64,000 nt of DNA, from the NCBI GenBank assembly GCA_964020975.1, contig OZ026616.1, positions 80,944,474-81,008,473 of the forward strand. The letters are read 5' to 3'. Every line of letters begins with the position of its first letter. Position 1 is the first letter of the stretch. This document shows positions 46,852 through 60,151 of the stretch, piece after piece. The notes below the pieces were generated by a model that was not told where the DNA came from, made no database searches, and was given only the letters and a program-made list of their open reading frames with translations. The stretch is from Hermodice carunculata (Eukaryota; Annelida; Polychaeta; Eunicida; Amphinomidae). Both the position numbers and the translations under genes were made by a program.

Positions 46852-47201
46852 GCTGCATTACCTGAGGAGTACAAATTATTGAAGTACCGTTGTTCCTGCT
46901 TCCTGTATGTTTACATTTAAGTTTACAGACCCACAAAAAAAAAAAAAAATCCATTGTGTATTTTTCCCCAGATAAAAACCCATGCCAACTCTAAGTACAG
47001 TGACTGTGTTCATTCCAAGTGGTGCCTTTGTACTTTTTGTATGTTTTTGTCATTGTGATTTTAAAAATTTCCTTTGTTGTCACAATATCTATCAAAGCCA
47101 TGTTAAAACATTTCTTTCAATGTGTTGCCATATGGCAGTTTTGACACATCAACAAGACGAGCAGAAATGAAAACTTCAGGAAATAAACCAACAGCACAAT
47201 T

Positions 47202-47453
47202 TTAACTCATTCCATACTATGGTCAGAGGTCTTGGTCAGTGGTTCTGGCACTGCCTGGCAAGTCATGCTGCAGCTGCCCTTGTGGCAGCTGCAGCATGAC
47301 TTGCCAGGCAGTGCCAGAACCACTGACTTAAGACTATAGGCATGTTGGTACTTCAACAAAAGCTCGTTTCATGAAGAATTTAAATATGCAATTGTCATCT
47401 TAAATCTAGGTAACTATACAGAAAAAATCAGGAACTGGTATGGAATGAGTTAA
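47202..47453 (-). mobile_element. Palindromic-core MITE, type 2, copy I with a perfect 43-bp hairpin
   Basis: 252 bp with matching ends TTAACTCATTCCATAC. The core is a perfect inverted repeat: left arm 47236-47278, right arm 47284-47326, 43 bp each without mismatch, around CTTGT. The arm starts TCAGTGGTTCTGGCACTG. Orientation is opposite to copy F. A perfect hairpin this long suggests a recent insertion or active arm correction. Confidence 0.95.
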
Positions 47454-48739
47454 CTTATGATCACAGTAGGCTTACATATCATAAAGGTGGTTGGTCATTG
47501 GGCATTGTAACACATCCAGTGTTCAACAAAATCCCTTTGGATATTGTGTATTTAACTGTCACATCAGTGATCCACACCCCTGAAGCTACAAGTCCACCCT
47601 GGACTCCTTTGGTAACTCAAGTGCTATTTTATTTAGTCATTCATGTAATCTCAGCTGAAACACTACCTGAAATTCTGTTATTTCCTTCATGGTGGATTAA
47701 ACTGGAGAAAATAGATAAACAAGCTCACTGCAGTGTATGGATATTTCTCCCCAATTCATCTTCTTTTACAGTCCTATCTGATTGCAAAAACCATTCACTT
47801 TAGCACTAATGAGTTCCGCAAGCAAAACTTTGAGCACGGAATTAAAAAAATAATTCGAAATTAGATGCAATTACATTTTAAATGAAACATTCCCTTATTT
47901 ACTTAAAAGCATGCAATGCCTGAATATCGGGTCAATCAAATTCATTGTGGAAATAATTGGCAAAACTACCATTAAAACTCAAACAACATTATGGAACATG
48001 CAATATAAATAAATCCCTAAAGATTTAACAGAGCAAATGGACTGAAGCATGACAGGGTTGTCTGTATTGAATCTTTTTTTTTTTTTGTTTAGTTTTTTTG
48101 TTTCTTGTTTTGTTTTACCATTTTGTTTTGTTACTTTCAAAACATATCTTCGCTTTGTACATAAAACATCACTCATGCAAAAATCCATTTAAATTTAATT
48201 GATTTACACTAAACTCATCATATTATTCCTATTTATTGGAAAATAATGATTCTATTAACCTGGAACAAAAACAAATAGCCAATTCAAAAATTAATTTCTG
48301 AAGTAAATTTCTTTCCCAATTTCAGATAAAAGCAAGCAAGCCAATGAACACAAGTACCGCTTTTATCCTTTCCTGATTTTGTTGGTCCTGAAAAAAAAAG
48401 CATTGAACTGTTCTTCAGTTCTCTATAGATGGAATACTGATCATTTTGCTACTTGTCATTGCCTTTGTATGTGGCTGAGGACATCCCCCTGTTGCTACTT
48501 GTCTATATTTCACCTGGAGTACCTCAATGACAGGGCTGGTCCTGGGACCTGTAAACACACGGGGAAATACAACCTGCTCTGGGCAACCACTCCGCCTATC
48601 CTTCATCCATTTGCCTGTCTGTTCCCACACTATTTGTATTCAACTCCCCGATATTTATGTATCACATTTAGATATTGCTCCCATGTTTACGTGTTGTGTG
48701 TGTGTACCACAGGTAAACACAGGTTGGCGCGAACTTGAA

Positions 48740-49900
48740 AGCAGTAGAGCCCCAGTGGAGGCGATCCCCAGCCACATGTGAAAATAGAGTGGGATCGCCG
48801 CGGGTAAACATCTCAACATGGCGAAAGGGTCGGTGGCCGATTCTTGATGGGCATCACAGGGTCCTGGAGATCCACCGCTGGGATTGGCGGACAAATTGCA
48901 AGTCAATGCCTGATGGAGGCAATGAAGAGGGTTCCAATTGATCTTGAAAATATGTAGCAAACTGTCTACAGTGATTATTGATGTTGGAACGATCTCCACC
49001 GACCATCTCATTTACTGATTGAAAGGTACTATTATGCGACCAGGATCCCCAATAATTATGCACCTTGATGAATTTTCATCCATCAATTCAGGCCAAAACA
49101 ACTCCGTGAAAATTTCATTTTCCAAAATTCATTCTCTTTCATTAGAGCTCTACACCAAATGTAACGGGTGACATTATGAATAATTAAACGATTTTGATAG
49201 CAATTATTAATTGATGAAATCCGAAAGTAAATATTTTATGAGCTGGTGAATTATATCAGTACTATAGTTTCTAATGGTCATGCAGATTACAACATATTTA
49301 TCCATTACGCGTACAAAACTACATTTAGGTCCATTTTATCTTCCATAATTCAGCCTTTGATGGATTATAACTTTCCATTATGACAAATGACACACATTGT
49401 GTCTCTGGAGGACTGACTAAAATGATGTTACTTTTTTACACCATCGGTAGAGGATAAGCCCGCCATTGAATCCTTCACGGGTGTTATATCGGGACAAGTC
49501 AACTTGAAAATGACTTCATGTGGTAACCATGCTCCTGCTGAATAGGGCTTTTGTGTTGTTATGTGCCTACCCACCAAGGAGCTTCTCCACATGCTTGTCC
49601 GTCATGGCTTGCAGAGGAGTCCTGTTTAATTTTTGTGTTGCACAGGAAAATTAAAACTGTTTGATGGTGTGTGATAGTGTTACGGCTGTCTATATTCTTG
49701 ATTCCCTTGTCTGCTTGATTGGATTCCTCGCAAACCTTGGGTCAGGTTTCTGCTCAAGTCAATCACAAGCCAACAAGTCTATCCATGGAAATCGGCTGGG
49801 CAAATCGGCTGATCCCAGGGTCTGGGTTGGCTCCCCGATGAGGATGTAAATCGCATCACCAAAGCCCTAAGCCAAACTGCATGTGAAGCATTGTATTGTG
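48740..49900. other. Repeat-poor block with clustered homeodomain-type motifs
   Basis: About 1.2 kb. The left part is GC-balanced (GGGATCGCCGCGGGTAAAC near 48790). The right part has many TAAT cores: CCAATAATTATGCACC near 49050, GAATAATTAAACG near 49177 and GCAATTATTAATTGATG near 49200. Candidate enhancer; not tested for conservation. Confidence 0.3.
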
Positions 49901-50084
49901 TGGTTCGTTGCTATAGCAGTATAAGACAAAAACAAGGCATATTGGTAAACCTACTGTCTATATTAAATATGTGGATCACTGCGGAGCATTTTGCCACAAT
50001 TGTTTCTTAGCCCTCCTCTCTTTAGCCCTGTCTATATTAGGCACGCATTTTCTTGTATATCAAGCTGAAATTGCAAGTTAAGAC

Positions 50085-50215
50085 TTCTCAAAAGTAAATC
50101 TTTCATTCAGGTACTAACATGTTGGGTCTAAAGGCTGTGGATTTTGCACTGTCTGCCATGCTCCAGCTGCTTGCAGAGCACATGAAGCATGACTTCCCAG
50201 GAAATGCCAAAGCTA
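50085..50215 (+). mobile_element. Palindromic-core MITE, type 2, decayed copy J
   Basis: Arm AATCTTTCATTCAGGTACTA followed by ACATG; the core retains TGCCATGCTCCAGCTGC and GAAGCATGACTTCC with GAAATGCCA, recognisable against copy I. Ends not identified. Confidence 0.5.
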
Positions 50216-50219
50216 AAGA

Positions 50220-50394
50220 TGTCCCTGTGTTGAGAGACCACTCCAATGACACACCACCTGCCTTGAAAGACCACATTTTTTCAGACACCTTGCGTCATAC
50301 TTTTCAGGTTATTTACTACCTTCAGTGAAAAACCATCTCTTGGAAGACCAAAATTTATGGATCCTAGGGCTATCTTTCAACACTGGTTCCACTG
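50220..50394. mobile_element. pogo/mariner-type MITE, partial copy P4
   Basis: Contains GAGAGACCACTCCAATGACA, CACCTGCCTTGAAAGACC and a right end TGGTTCCACTG, matching P2 and P3 modules. Directly follows the decayed MITE copy J. Confidence 0.5.
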
Positions 50395-50925
50395 GGCTTG
50401 GTTGGGAATCATATGAATTAACATGAAATGATGGCACTTGTAAGAATATTTACAAATTCTCAGTGGCTGTTCTGAGCCCTTTCACTTACATATGTTTTAT
50501 GTGCAGAATGTCTCTGTACTTATTCAGAATCATTTTGCGAAGCTGTATTCTGCTGAGTTAAATTATGGTCACATGATTGTGAGTTTCTGATTTGGTATGC
50601 ACAGTATGTCAAAAAACTCTTTCCAATGTTATAATTATTATTATTTTTTTTTTTTTTGCTGTTGTTTGTGTTTTGTTTGTTTGCTTTTCAACATGGGAAA
50701 TGTCATTTCAGGCAAATGTTTGATCTCTCCAAGTGCATTATCTCTGTGTCCACAAATGAAAGTTTCAATGTACATGTGTGGCTTGCCCAAGGAGACATAT
50801 AACATTCTGAAATTTTCTAAGCTGCTCGGACACCCATATATTATTACACTTTCACGGATATGGATACCATGCAAATGCTGCCCAAAGAACGTCCCCCAGC
50901 AGTGTGTATTTCAGCAACAAAAAGT

Positions 50926-51158
50926 TTAACCCTTTCCCTGTTAAACTGGCCAAAACCAGCTGGTTGTCAAATGTCGTTTGCTTCAGTGTTTTCAACTAAT
51001 TTCAGCACTAATGAAAAACAGTTAGACTAGGAAACTGTAGATAAGCTCACATGCCTCAGGTCAACAGCTTTCCTTGGTATGGGTTGGGCACTAAGTGGCC
51101 AACCCATACCAAGGAAAGCTGTTTGACTCAGTCTTAAATTTCAAGGGGGAATGTTTAA
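50926..51158 (+). mobile_element. Palindromic-core MITE, copy M
   Basis: 233 bp from TTAACCCTTTCCCTG to a right end reverse-complementing to TTAAACATTCCCCC. Core arms 51061-51087 and 51099-51126 pair throughout with one bulged base. The outer part is the common CAACAGCTTTCCTTGG; the inner part, TATGGGTTGG, is found in no other copy here. Confidence 0.85.
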
Positions 51159-51999
51159 CTGGAATTCTTTTTCATAAATTATCAAATAAAGGACAAACAG
51201 ATTTTAATCTTCATTTAATAAAATGTTCATTTTCAGCAGGTAATCTGGCATACATTGACTGGTCCTCCATGAATATTTGGTCCCCAGTCCACCTGTTCAC
51301 AAGCCTCTGCGCCAGCAATCGCTTACAGAACGCCAAACAGCACCTCACTGCCACAGCCCCTAAGTACTTGACCACTTGTCTGCTGGTAATCAGATCAGGA
51401 TAGTTTACCTAAAACTTTAATTAGGAAGTATCCAGCCTAAGTGTGTTGCATAACTCTCGACAGGATGCTACGCAAGGGAAACATTTTGCTGACACACCGA
51501 ATAGTTTTGACAACAGACAGACCTCCGCATATTTGTTAAATGCAAACAGTGACTTGTTGGGAATGTTTCCTCTTGTGTTGATGCACAGGTTGGGAAGCAG
51601 TAAGACATTGTTGGGATTATTTATGGCTGGGAAAGCTGCTCTGATGCAGGCAAACAAGCTGCTGGGGGGTGGTGGTGTTGGGATTTTCTTTAAATCCGCT
51701 TTTATTCTGTAAATAATATGGTTAAAATCCAAGACATTTTTATAAAATTATTCTCTACATGTTTGTCCCTTCCTGTCTGCCTAAAATGTAAATTATAAAA
51801 CAATTTAGTTATTAACTGTGGTAAAAATTCTTTTATACATCCTGTCTGCAGCCAACAATAAAAAAAAAAAAAAGTGAACAAAATCTGATGTGCAAAAAGC
51901 ACAAGTGTCTTTTGCATCCACTCTGAAAGGTCTACAGGAAAATAGAAGGATCAGTCACCCTGGGATTTCTAAAAACCATCAGGTTATAATGGTTAAGAA

Positions 52000-53100
52000 T
52001 ACCCTTGGATCGCCCTCCTACCAAACTGAAAAATAAAGCTCGATTACACATGCAAATTGGTCTATTTGTGCACCCCCCCTGGGACACACCCAGACCTGTT
52101 ACAGCAAAGAATCCTCCCCTTTCTCAACCTTGCATACAAAATACACCCAAGACTTCCGCATCTTGTGCACCTTTCTTATCGGGAACCATCGAAAGATCTC
52201 CATTTCTTTATGAACTTAGTCTCAGTGAGCCTTATCGGGTGAGCTCTGCCCTGTTGCCAGAGACTCAAGGAATTATCCCGTGGCCCATGATGCAGTGCTC
52301 TAAGCTGTCTTCCAGAAGGTATCTCCTCGATTGATCAGCCAACAATTGAACAAATCACAAATGAGGAAAACCAAGTCACAAAGCTGTAATTACGCCAGTC
52401 CCACATTGGGACAGATCCCCGTTCACTCCTCTTGACTTCTGGAGCAGTCCAGGGGACTGTGTAACAACAGTAACAATGTAGCTGGAGCCAACTGAACGAA
52501 CCTTGGTGAATTTGGGTGCATTTGGGATCTCCAAGCTAATAATCATCTATCAGATTTCAAAACAGCGGGCTTTGGCAGGTTCGAGCATTAAGACATTCAT
52601 TTTATGGACGAAACTTGAGCAAGTTTGGCTCGTTTGAAATTGTTACGCACCTGGGGATAAGAATGCTACTTTTCTCCCTTTGGGGATGTACGGGATCATG
52701 CAAAGATGTAATTTCCGTGAATTGGCAGGAAAGTCAAATATTGGTCCTTGCCATTAATTAATTCACATATTGCACCGGAATTTGCAAACTAATTATAGTC
52801 AGGACTATATACTTATGAACCTAAGTGTTGCTTTCAATTCACTTCCGTCTGACAAATCTTCCTGTCAAAACTAACATTCAAGACAGCCATTAGATATAAT
52901 TTTTCCCGCTATGGTCTCAGCTGACTCCTACCGCCATAGCATATTAATCAAAAGCACCCTTCACATCAGCTACAGGTAGACATCTCTTGCTTTGCAGCCT
53001 ACAACAGGACCTTTTTTTAAAAACTATCACCCAGCAGATGTTTTATCAGATATTGAAGCTTCCATAACCTATTCCAAATAACTATTGTGGACGCGCACAT
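52000..53100. other. Repeat-poor block, candidate regulatory sequence
   Basis: About 1.1 kb of GC-balanced unique sequence between repeat-bearing stretches, with ATTAATTAATTC near 52754 and CTAATTATAGTC near 52789. No coding segment recognised. Confidence 0.2.
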
Positions 53101-55638
53101 TTCAATTCAATTTTCGGAGGATAGCTTGGTGAATTAAACCTATTGAGCTGAAACATGTTTGATTTCTGTTTGCTTCACTATAAAGGATAAAAAATAGTTT
53201 TTGTTCGTTTTTTTGCATTATGTATGAAGAATGTTTATTAGTTTTACAAATATTATGGAAGTAAAATTTATATACTGTGGGGCAGTGTTGTTTCTTTTTC
53301 TTTTTTTTTTTTTTCTCAAACAATTGAGGACCTGAGCTAATCCTGATACTGTCTTTTAGAAAACTTTTTTTTTTTTTTTTAACCTTGGAGATCTGGGCCA
53401 GTGAGTGATGATGTTTTTTGCTGTCCCCAACAATTTTCTACTGGCCCAAATCATCGAGCAGTGTAACTTACGCAGGCACACCTACCTGTCTTCTGCCAAT
53501 TCAAATTTTGGGAATTTTGTCAGTGGGGTAGTTGATATGTTGTCATTTTATTTAGTACAAGTACAATTCAGCAGGAAAAAAGTCATTATCCCCAACATCA
53601 TTTTCTTGTGTTGAAAAATAAGACCCTTTTTTATTTTGTGGTTTTCTTATTCTTTCTTGATTTTTTTCCTTTGGGTAGGGAGGAAAAAAGCCCTTTCTTC
53701 CTTTTTTTCTAAACCATTTCCCCTATTGTTGGGGGAGGGACCCCCCCCCCCAAAAGAAAAACCTTTAGACTTTCTTGTCTTTGGGAATCTTCAATATGTT
53801 GTATTTGTTTCCAGGTATTGGATGTAGAAGAAAAAACAACCACTGAACCATTCTTTTTTAAGAATGGGGATTTGGTCAAGTGGATATGTGCCTTTCCCAT
53901 TTCAGCTAGGTGACTGGTGCCAAAGGTTGCAAGTTCGCTTCTCGCTCATTCCGAACATGAAACTTCATATGTACACAGCACACACAATACATCAATACGG
54001 GAAAATACAGAAACTGTGCTGTTTGCATTTTTCTGATTTGAGGCTATGATATTATTAAATATGGGGGGAAAATCATCATTTTCCATATTTCTTTTTTTTT
54101 TTTTTTTTTTTTAGTTTCTTCTGATTTGATATGAATTCCATAAGATAATATTAGTTTTGAATAATGGCATGATGCCAAATTTAAAAATGTTCAAACAAAC
54201 AGAATCTGTTTTGAAGCTGTTCCATGTACATATTGTAGTGCCACTTAGCGACAAAACCTATATTTAAATTTTAACTTGCACAGGCAGCTAACCAGAATCT
54301 ATCTACTTCTTTTAACTTAAAGACTTCATTTTGGGGCACAATTACTTCTAAATTCTGGAGATATGTCTAAGGGAACACACAAACTGGATTACTGTTGTAT
54401 TATTTTAAGTTCTGATGTGTGTACATGTACATAAAGTGCACTCTATGTGTGAATCACATCAACATAGCGACATATAAATTCCTCTATTATCGCTGATTAC
54501 GTTAAATTCCTGTGTAATTAAGTTGGCGAAATCAATCAAAACTGCAAAAAACTTCATTCATTTGTGAAGCGTATGATTGGTCTTTGTGATTTAAGAGCTG
54601 GATGATGTTTCTATGTGTTTAGAGCATATATTCTCGCTTTTTAAACTTCGCAAATTTGCCAAGACTTCACTTGGGAACCACTTCCTTTCTCAGATTTGTA
54701 AACTGAAACATCATGACTGGTGACAGTGGTTGGAACAGATCGAGAACAAAGTGAGATTTACTTTCATTTGGTGCTGTTTTTTTTTTTTAAGTTATAATTT
54801 AGACAGTGTTTTGTATTCTAAAAAGAAACTTGATGGTCGATGGCAAAGAAAATAAAAAAGCTAAAGATACACATAAGTCAATAAATCATGCCGGCCATCT
54901 GGGCCGACAGAGAAAGGATTTTTACCAGACCTCTGAGATTTTCACTGGCAAAAACCGAGGTCTGGCAACTTTTCGCAATAACTGCCCACATTAACCTTCT
55001 TATGAATCAATTTTTCTAACTACACACATTACAAGCATGTGCTTATCTGGCTGTGCCATGCACATTTGCTTGGATGCAACTTCTGTCTTTGCATTTCTAC
55101 CAGCATATAACTTCCTGTTGCAGCACATGTATAATATCTTTTTTTTTCCAACCTCAATTTCAGGCTGAAACTGAATTTAATTGCACTGATTTATAACAGC
55201 CTTCCTCAGTACATTCTTCACATAGTAATCACTGGGCACATCAGGTCCATAATACACCAAGCACAGCAGCTGGAAATAATATTACTCTTAATGACAAGAT
55301 GAAAAAGAAAAAGCAGTGGACCCTATTGATGACACTGGGCCACTTCTGGTAATTTTTAATGAGAAAAGGTCGCTTGCAGATACATCAGCATTTGGCTTGT
55401 CAGCATAAAAGATTCCTCTGACCAAAGACCACCCCCCTCAACAGCACAATTCTTTTCTACACACAATGACATCAAATTTCCTTCATTAAAGCCCCATCCC
55501 CCTGTAAACCTGCTTTTTTTTGGGGGGGGGGGGGGCAATTTGGACAAAGAGGGGGCCCTGTGCCTGTGATAATACACACCTAGAGTCTTGTGGTGTGAAC
55601 AAGATCAAGATCCAGTCCATGTACATGCTACCTGTACG

Positions 55639-55754
55639 CCTCTTTGTGTGGTGACTGTCAACAGTCAAACTGGTATCTATGGGTAACAGTCACACTTGTA
55701 TATACGGGCACACCTCTTTGTGTGGTGGCGTGACTATCAACAGTCAAACTGGTA
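55639..55754 (+). repeat. Partial tandem duplication, 74-bp offset
   Basis: CCTCTTTGTGTGGTG followed by ATCAACAGTCAAACTGGTAT-like sequence occurs at 55639-55677 and again at 55713-55754 with an inserted GCG. Confidence 0.8.
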
Positions 55755-57599
55755 TCATACACCTTTATCCCGTCTGCACCTTTATCCATTGACTTGTCGC
55801 TGTAATGGAGCCTAAAGTTACCAGTACCTTTTGATCATATGCCAGCCATTTGTTTGCCGATTTGCTTTTGCTGTCAATGACAACAATGTGTCCACACGAC
55901 AGATCACCGCACCACCACCCACTGACGTGCTTGGGGCTGGTTTCCCCGGGAAACTCGATACTTCCTCCATAAATGCCCTGGTGCTGAATGTAGCTAATGA
56001 TTTGAATTTATAAGCCGCCATTATGGCTAGAATTGTTCATTAGTTGAACAAAATGGCCAATTTTTTGAAGGAATCAACTTCATTAGTTCTACACAGAAGC
56101 TAATTTTAAAGGTTCTCTGCACAAGGCAGCAGACAGTGAAGAACTAACCCATTAGTCACAACAAAAATCATAAACTTTGGGCAGCCTAGTAATCCCTGAT
56201 TGATGTAGCATATGAAGATTGAGACAAAACTGATGTTATCTCGTTTCCTATTATTGCTAGCAACTTTTTCCCCAGAGTATTTAATTGGAATTTTTTGGAT
56301 ATTGTACATTAAAATTTCTCAAAAAAAAAGGAGATAGACGATACTCATGTATCAATATGTCTGATGTATGCTTTTTTTTTCTACTGCCTGGTTAAATCAA
56401 GGTGCCACTGAGACAGTTGTGGGCATGCCTTGCTGGGCTATGAAAGAACGCTTATCACTTTGTAAAAACCCTTGTCAAAGTCCTAGCTGCATGGTTCAGT
56501 ACAGGGTTTATAGACGAAAACAAAACAAAACAAAATAGAAAAATAAACATATATACGACACTTTTGCCTGACCTAACTGGCAATTTAGAACAGTATTTTT
56601 GGGAGGGTCACCATACATTTATGCCGCTCATATGTGATTGCATGTAATCTAAATTATGCAATCAAATGCAGTAAAACAAATAATTTTGCAAGTCAGAATA
56701 ATTCCAATATTTTACAGAGAAGAAGTTTTATACCTCGGGCAGTGGATTTTGACATGGCAAGTAGTGTGAAACAATTGATGTTACAGGTGTATAACTGATT
56801 GAGGGCTCTTTTCACAAGGGATTCAAATATATATTTCCCATGTAATCTTTGAAAAAAAACAAAACAAAACCTAAATATATGTATGCAATGGGAATTGTGT
56901 AAATAAGACCCCATGGGACTTAAAATGTAAGCTAAATTCCTGATAACCCTCCTCCCAACCCCTTGCCCCCATCCCAACCACCCCCACCAAAAACAACCAG
57001 ACATACAAACAAATAAACGCTGCAAAAAAAAGCTGAAATCGAAACACGGACAACACTGTGGCCAAGCATGCTTTAATCTGAAAGGTATACGAAACAGAAA
57101 CCTGGGCACTCATATTTGTGGAGGGAGCATAATTTCACAGCAATTAAGCTCGCTCTTGTTTTACCTACATTTGTATGAAAATTTCTTGATTGACTTTTGA
57201 CAGGTACAAGAGCACAGGCAAGATAAATGGACATGTCTTGGCAACCTGATCTTACCAGTGCATCTATTAAATCTTAATAAGGTCTTGCTGCTTGGTTCCG
57301 TTTATTTAACAGGGAAACATGAATCAGTAACAATGTACAACAACAGCCCATTGTTACTGAATACCTGTGAGACAATTTTGTCTCTTTCTTTTTCGTTAAA
57401 ATTGTCCTGTTCTTTATTTCCCAGCATACCCATTTTAGACAGCTTCACACCTGAATCTTCATACAGAGAGGAAGAAAACGCTAATAGTTGTGCTAAGTTT
57501 GCATGCAACATTATGTTACTGCGACCTATGACCTCTTTACTCATGCATAAGGCAGCATCATTGATCAAATCGTCATTGCGTTTTCTGCCAAAGGTAATC

Positions 57600-59330
57600 C
57601 AAACTGGGCTGTAAACATGTATACTAGCCTGCCACTACCTGTTTCTCATTTAACACTATCATTAAACATCCCAGGGACTTTGTGGTAGCTCTCTGGCCTG
57701 GCTCACCCAGACTGCTCTTTAGTTCTCGGAATTACCAGAGACACCCTTACAAGCCTTTTAATGGATCCCATACCTTTGTACTGACTCCCTTGGCCTGTCC
57801 ATATTACTGTTGTACATTTGTTGGACACAACGAAAAAAAAGTTACCTTGCTTCAAGCAATCAAGACCTTTTCTGTTGGAAAGTATGAACTATGGGACCAT
57901 AGTTTATTTACAGCTCTGAGCTAAGAGTAATGTCCTCTGCTTACGCCTGACTTTCACGTCACAGCCTATCCTGTTCTGAAAAACCTGAAGCTCAAAAATT
58001 GAATGTGCAGAAATTTCATAACACCCTCAACTGATGCATCAAAGAGAGTAATGAGCTGTCAAATTCTGCAATGAGGGTGGACTAAGGACGGTGTCCATGG
58101 AAGTCGGAGGTCTTGGCTATCGAGCCAGTTTGGCACTTCAGTGGCCCACGAGAGAAGTTCTGTCTGGGTCAGGCACAAGCACTAGGCCTGTCGTGTTCGA
58201 CAAGAAGTGTGGCAGTCCTTGTGGTAGTGAGGTGGACAACATGCCACCAGGGGTACACTTGTCGTGCTAGTTGCCTGGCAGTATTTGTATGTTGACTTGC
58301 CATTATGGCTCCCCATTGGTATATCCCTATCGCCATCATCATTAAACTATCACTAGCACTACAAGGCAAACACCAGCAACTAACACAAATAACCCAGATT
58401 ACATCACTCAAATTAATCTCCTATTTTCCAACTCCCACCACAGATAGTGTGGATATCGGCACTTCTGGCAAATCCGAGCGATCACCCAAATCCACCTTTA
58501 ATGGGAAGTGTAACCTAAGGGGGACCACCTTCCCCGTGGTGGCCTGGTCGAGCTTAGGCGAATGATTGAGCGAGTCCCAAAGCAACATCATAATATTTCA
58601 CAAGTTCAGATCAGTCAAATTTTCACACATCTAATCCGGTAACGGCAAGATTTGTGTGAAGCTGTCGAGCATGGTTGATGTAGGTGCAATGTCCACATCG
58701 CCATGATGGTCGCAATGGGACCAAGTTCATAGACCATGGACAATGTACCCCTGATTTATCATAAAAATTTCTTGAACTTATAACACCTAAGGTCATTTTT
58801 CCTCTGTTGGCAGACTGGGCTGGATAATTGTGGCGTTGCGCTTTGATGCCTTGAGATTTAAAAGTTAATGAAAAGCCTGACCCGATAATTCCTCTTTGAC
58901 CCTTGCAGGTCTCTCGTTGGCGAACTGCCTCTACTGGGCTGCGGCGGTACTACATTATTTATGTACAGGGACCCTCACTGCTCTGTGCAGATAACTCTTC
59001 ACACTTGCATCCATTTTCTCTAATTTTGTGGTTTCAAGGTGAAATCCTTCGGAGACCTACACTGAAATATTTGGCTCCCAATATCAAATGTGCAATTTGG
59101 GCACTTTGTGGGTGCATATAGCCCCAGATATGGCCAAACAGATATATATGTATCTGGTGATCACATTTGTATTTCCCCATGCCACCCAGACCCCACTGTT
59201 CAAGACCTCCCAACATTGCCGATACAAATCTACATTGGCCCAAACACATCACACTCATTCCTATCTATCTGATTCGGGCACATTCCCAGTAGAGGGCGCC
59301 CCAGTAGCTTATTCCCCTTAAGTTAATTAA
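57600..59330. other. Repeat-poor block, candidate regulatory sequence
   Basis: About 1.7 kb, GC-balanced, without simple repeats. Short open frames are present but none resembles a known protein. Texture is like the other candidate regulatory blocks. Confidence 0.25.
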
Positions 59331-60151
59331 GAGTCTTTCCAGATTCAATTTGCCAAGCGATAAACTTGTGTTAAATATATCCTGATGAGTCCAAGTTGAG
59401 TTTTGATGTTTTATGGGTCTGGCTGGTCAGCATATTTATAAGTCCTCAGGCTTCATTGAACTACAGATAGCAGTACTTTATGTCATTATTTTCCTGTAGG
59501 TCCTGCTAGTGTTCTGTGGCTGATATACACCTGTTATTTGGCACCTACTTAAGGCATTCTACTGCTGCCTCAGTGCAGCAATTGCTGATGGGAATCCGCA
59601 TGTCTGTTCCCACTTCTCTGGTCACACCAAATTGCCTCTGCTCTTGTCCTCCAGGCAAGTTTTTATGACATTTTACTTGCTCCAAGTGCTTATTCACTTG
59701 TCCATCCATTCCAATTTGTCCACACTAATTTCTTATTGCCATCGTGGCAAATATATTGACATTTTCACTTGCCCTGATTGAAATTTTACTTGTCCAGGGT
59801 TACAAGGTATGTAAATTGGTGAGCCCTGGTTTGGCTAATCCCGTGAGGTTATATGGCCAGTGCATACTTCCGAGTCAAATTTTCTGTACCATATTCACTC
59901 TTTACAGGGTACATCTATGCTAATAAGGGCACCCCACCCCATATTTTTACTGACAAAGAATTTTTGATTTTCATGGATCATGTACATTTTTATGTTCACT
60001 TCTGGTCCACTGCCTGTTTTCCAGTCATACATACGTAATTTCCATTTCCTAATGGCCCTGCATGGACATTATTTATTAGGATGAATACAGTACCTATCTT
60101 TGCTCTGTCCAATAGAAAAAAAAGTTTCCAACATCTTTACAGAAAATTCAG

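Noticed and set aside
56693-57109. 138-codon minus-strand open frame
   Set aside because: The longest unsupported frame in the upstream region; composition is Phe/Cys/Trp-rich and matches no family or COE exon.
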